From assembly GCA_023426225.1 (NCBI GenBank), contig JAFABD010000168.1, positions 1 through 22,655 on the forward strand: a stretch of DNA of 22,655 bases. The letters are read 5' to 3'. This document shows positions 21,751-22,655 of the stretch, in pieces. The notes under the pieces were generated by a model. That model was given only the letters and a program-made list of their open reading frames with translations. It made no database searches and had not been told where the DNA came from. The translations under genes and the position numbers were made by a program. Each line of letters begins with the position of its first letter. Position 1 is the first letter of the stretch. This stretch comes from Pseudomonadota bacterium. GTDB lineage: Bacteria; Pseudomonadota; Alphaproteobacteria; Sphingomonadales; Sphingomonadaceae.

Positions 21751-22367
21751 ACGAGCGCGCGGCCGAGCCAGACCACCTGCCCCACGACGACGACGCGCGC
21801 GGGGGCGACGCAGCGCGGGGGATAGGCGGGGTTGTCGCTGACGACCTCGATCCCGCCGACGGCGCGGCGCAGGCGCTTGACCATCAGCTCGCCGTCGAGG
21901 CGGAGCACGAACACGCCCGCGCCGGGCGCGGTGCGGTCATGGTCGACCAGGATCTCGTCGCCGTCGTGGAGCAGCGGCTCCATCGAATCGCCCGCGACGC
22001 GGATGATCGACGCCGCCGCCGGGCGGACGCCGAGCAGGCGGAGCAGCGATTCGGACAGGAGATGCGGCGCGGCGGCGCGATCCTGGACGACGCGCCCCGG
22101 CCCCGCCGAGGCATCGACGTCGAGGCGGGCGACCGCGACCAGCCCCTCCCCCCGCCCCCCCGGGCCGCCGAGCACCGATTCGGGGATGTCGAGATAGCGC
22201 GCGAGGCGGCCGCGATCGGCCTCGGTCAGCACGCGCGGGGTGCCGCGGTGCAGAAACTGCTGAAGATAGGCCGGGTTACGGCCGAGCACGCGCGAGAGGC
22301 GCGCGAGGCTGATGCCCCGTTGCTCGACAAGCGCGGCGAGCGCGGCGCGTTGGGCGTCGGGTTCCAT
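21747..22367 (-). CDS. LexA/CI-like S24 repressor (helix-turn-helix plus peptidase fold)
   Basis: 206 residues. The N-terminal helix-turn-helix region is at about 14-60: GISLARLSRVLGRNPAYLQQF, then TEADRGRLARYLDIPESVL. The S24 domain (about 76-206) carries S128 in VAGDSMEPLLHDGDEILVD and K164 in LDGELMVKRL. The 36-residue spacing is near that of LexA (S119/K156). The linker ASAGPGR (86-92) holds an Ala-Gly pair (88-89) that could be a self-cleavage site, as in LexA. The protein could therefore sense DNA damage through RecA, or simply be a non-cleaving CI-like regulator. The ATG at 22367 follows AGGGTG. A candidate operator lies directly upstream, so autoregulation is likely. No phage genes are visible. 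Confidence 0.92.
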   Translation of the reverse strand: MEPDAQRAALAALVEQRGISLARLSRVLGRNPAYLQQFLHRGTPRVLTEADRGRLARYLDIPESVLGGPGGRGEGLVAVARLDVDASAGPGRVVQDRAAAPHLLSESLLRLLGVRPAAASIIRVAGDSMEPLLHDGDEILVDHDRTAPGAGVFVLRLDGELMVKRLRRAVGGIEVVSDNPAYPPRCVAPARVVVVGQVVWLGRALV

Positions 22368-22375
22368 GACCGCAC

Positions 22376-22428
22376 CCTAGCCATAGGATTTTTCCTAGAC
22401 AAGTAGGATTTGGAGAACAAAACAGGAT
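22376..22428. promoter_or_regulatory. Candidate operator: phased AGGAT half-sites between S24 repressor and 60-aa gene
   Basis: Half-sites AGGAT start at 22385, 22405 and 22424, spaced 20 and 19 bases (about two helix turns). Inverted partners CCTA (22376) and TCCTA (22393) create TAGGA-N4-TCCTA (22384-22397) and CCTA-N4-TAGG (22376-22387). The stretch is clearly AT-richer than its surroundings. It covers the start region of the repressor gene and the promoter region of the divergent gene. Confidence 0.6.
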
Positions 22429-22457
22429 CATATCACGCGACTCAACGGAGAGGGACG

Positions 22458-22640
22458 ATGTCGGTGCATCGCGAGGTCGAGAAATTCCTGCGCCGGACGG
22501 CGATGCCGCCGACGCGCTTCGGACGGCTGGCGGCGGGCGATCCGCGGCTGGTCGCCGACCTGCGCAACGGACGCGAGCTGCGCGCGCGGACCGCGGCGCG
22601 GCTGCGCGCCTTCATGGCCGAGCAGGAGGCGGCGCGATGA
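22458..22640 (+). CDS. Small basic protein divergent from the S24 repressor (60 aa)
   Basis: 60 residues, strongly basic (about 14 Arg/Lys). VEKFLRRTAMPPTRFGRLAAGDPRLVADLRNGR reads from residue 7, shown here in parts: VEKFLRRTAM (7-16), PPTRFGRLAAGDPR (17-30) and LVADLRNGREL (31-41). The pattern 'helix, TxFGRLAxxDPxxVxxLRxGR, helix' resembles a minimal helix-turn-helix like that of XRE proteins. I recall similar small sphingomonad proteins but no function. The ATG at 22458 follows GGAGAGGG. Its stop overlaps the next gene's start (ATGA), so it is translationally coupled to it. It is probably controlled by the S24 repressor through the operator between them (inference). Confidence 0.75.
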   Translation: MSVHREVEKFLRRTAMPPTRFGRLAAGDPRLVADLRNGRELRARTAARLRAFMAEQEAAR

Positions 22641-22655
22641 GCCGCGGCCCCGATG
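22637..22655 (+). CDS. Start of a downstream gene cut by the window edge
   Basis: An ATG at 22637 overlaps the 60-aa gene's TGA by 4 bases (ATGA), with AGGAGG 7 bases upstream. Only MSRGPD is visible, so the product cannot be named. The coupling suggests a joint function with the 60-aa protein. Confidence 0.55.

Noticed and set aside
21747..22655. Prophage or integrated element around the S24 repressor
   Set aside because: Only the repressor itself is phage-like. No integrase, attachment repeat or structural gene is visible, and composition is unchanged.

Overview
The window is very GC-rich, gene-dense chromosomal DNA of an alphaproteobacterium, most likely a sphingomonad (Sphingomonas or a close relative). 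This is judged from several things: the codon use, a large TonB-dependent receptor paired with a beta-propeller phytase, the sphingomonad-type short proteins, and a PII/glutamine synthetase pair behind a sigma-54 promoter. I see no insertion sequence, integrase, tRNA, rRNA or CRISPR array. Base composition looks even, so nothing points to recent transfer. Long ORFs antisense to real genes are abundant and are artefacts of high GC.

Layout. (1) 1-3954, minus strand: a tight three-gene operon read from 3954 down. It holds a membrane protein with four helices and two similar soluble flanks, then a DyP-type haem peroxidase, then a cytochrome P450 cut by the window edge. Both junctions are 4-base GTGA overlaps. 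(2) 4198-6054: small stress- or envelope-type proteins. These are a 61-aa acidic protein, a 109-aa single-helix protein with a DESFPASDPP tail, an HdeD-like membrane protein and a low-affinity iron permease-family protein. (3) 6207-10044: a TonB-dependent receptor and, divergently, a secreted beta-propeller phytase, likely a phytate/phosphate scavenging pair. (4) 10090-13368: a periplasmic YceI protein, a stand-alone CinA-type MoCF-domain protein, methionine aminopeptidase (map) and ferredoxin-NADP reductase (fpr). Strong hairpin terminators separate the convergent pairs. (5) 13677-15656: the nitrogen module. It has a textbook -24/-12 promoter, glnB (PII), two hairpins, glnA and an intrinsic terminator. 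(6) 15755-21130: an AIM24/TIGR00266 protein, an aldehyde dehydrogenase, a quinone oxidoreductase and an SLC13 permease with regulatory RCK_C domains. (7) 21218-22655: two small proteins, a LexA-like S24 repressor and, divergently, a 60-aa protein that is translationally coupled to a gene starting at the window edge. The 90 bases between the repressor and the 60-aa gene hold phased AGGAT half-sites that look like the repressor's operator.

The best candidates for something little described are the peroxidase/P450/membrane-protein operon, whose membrane partner carries an internal duplication visible in the sequence, and the S24 repressor switch at the right edge. The glnBA control region is the best-supported regulatory finding.
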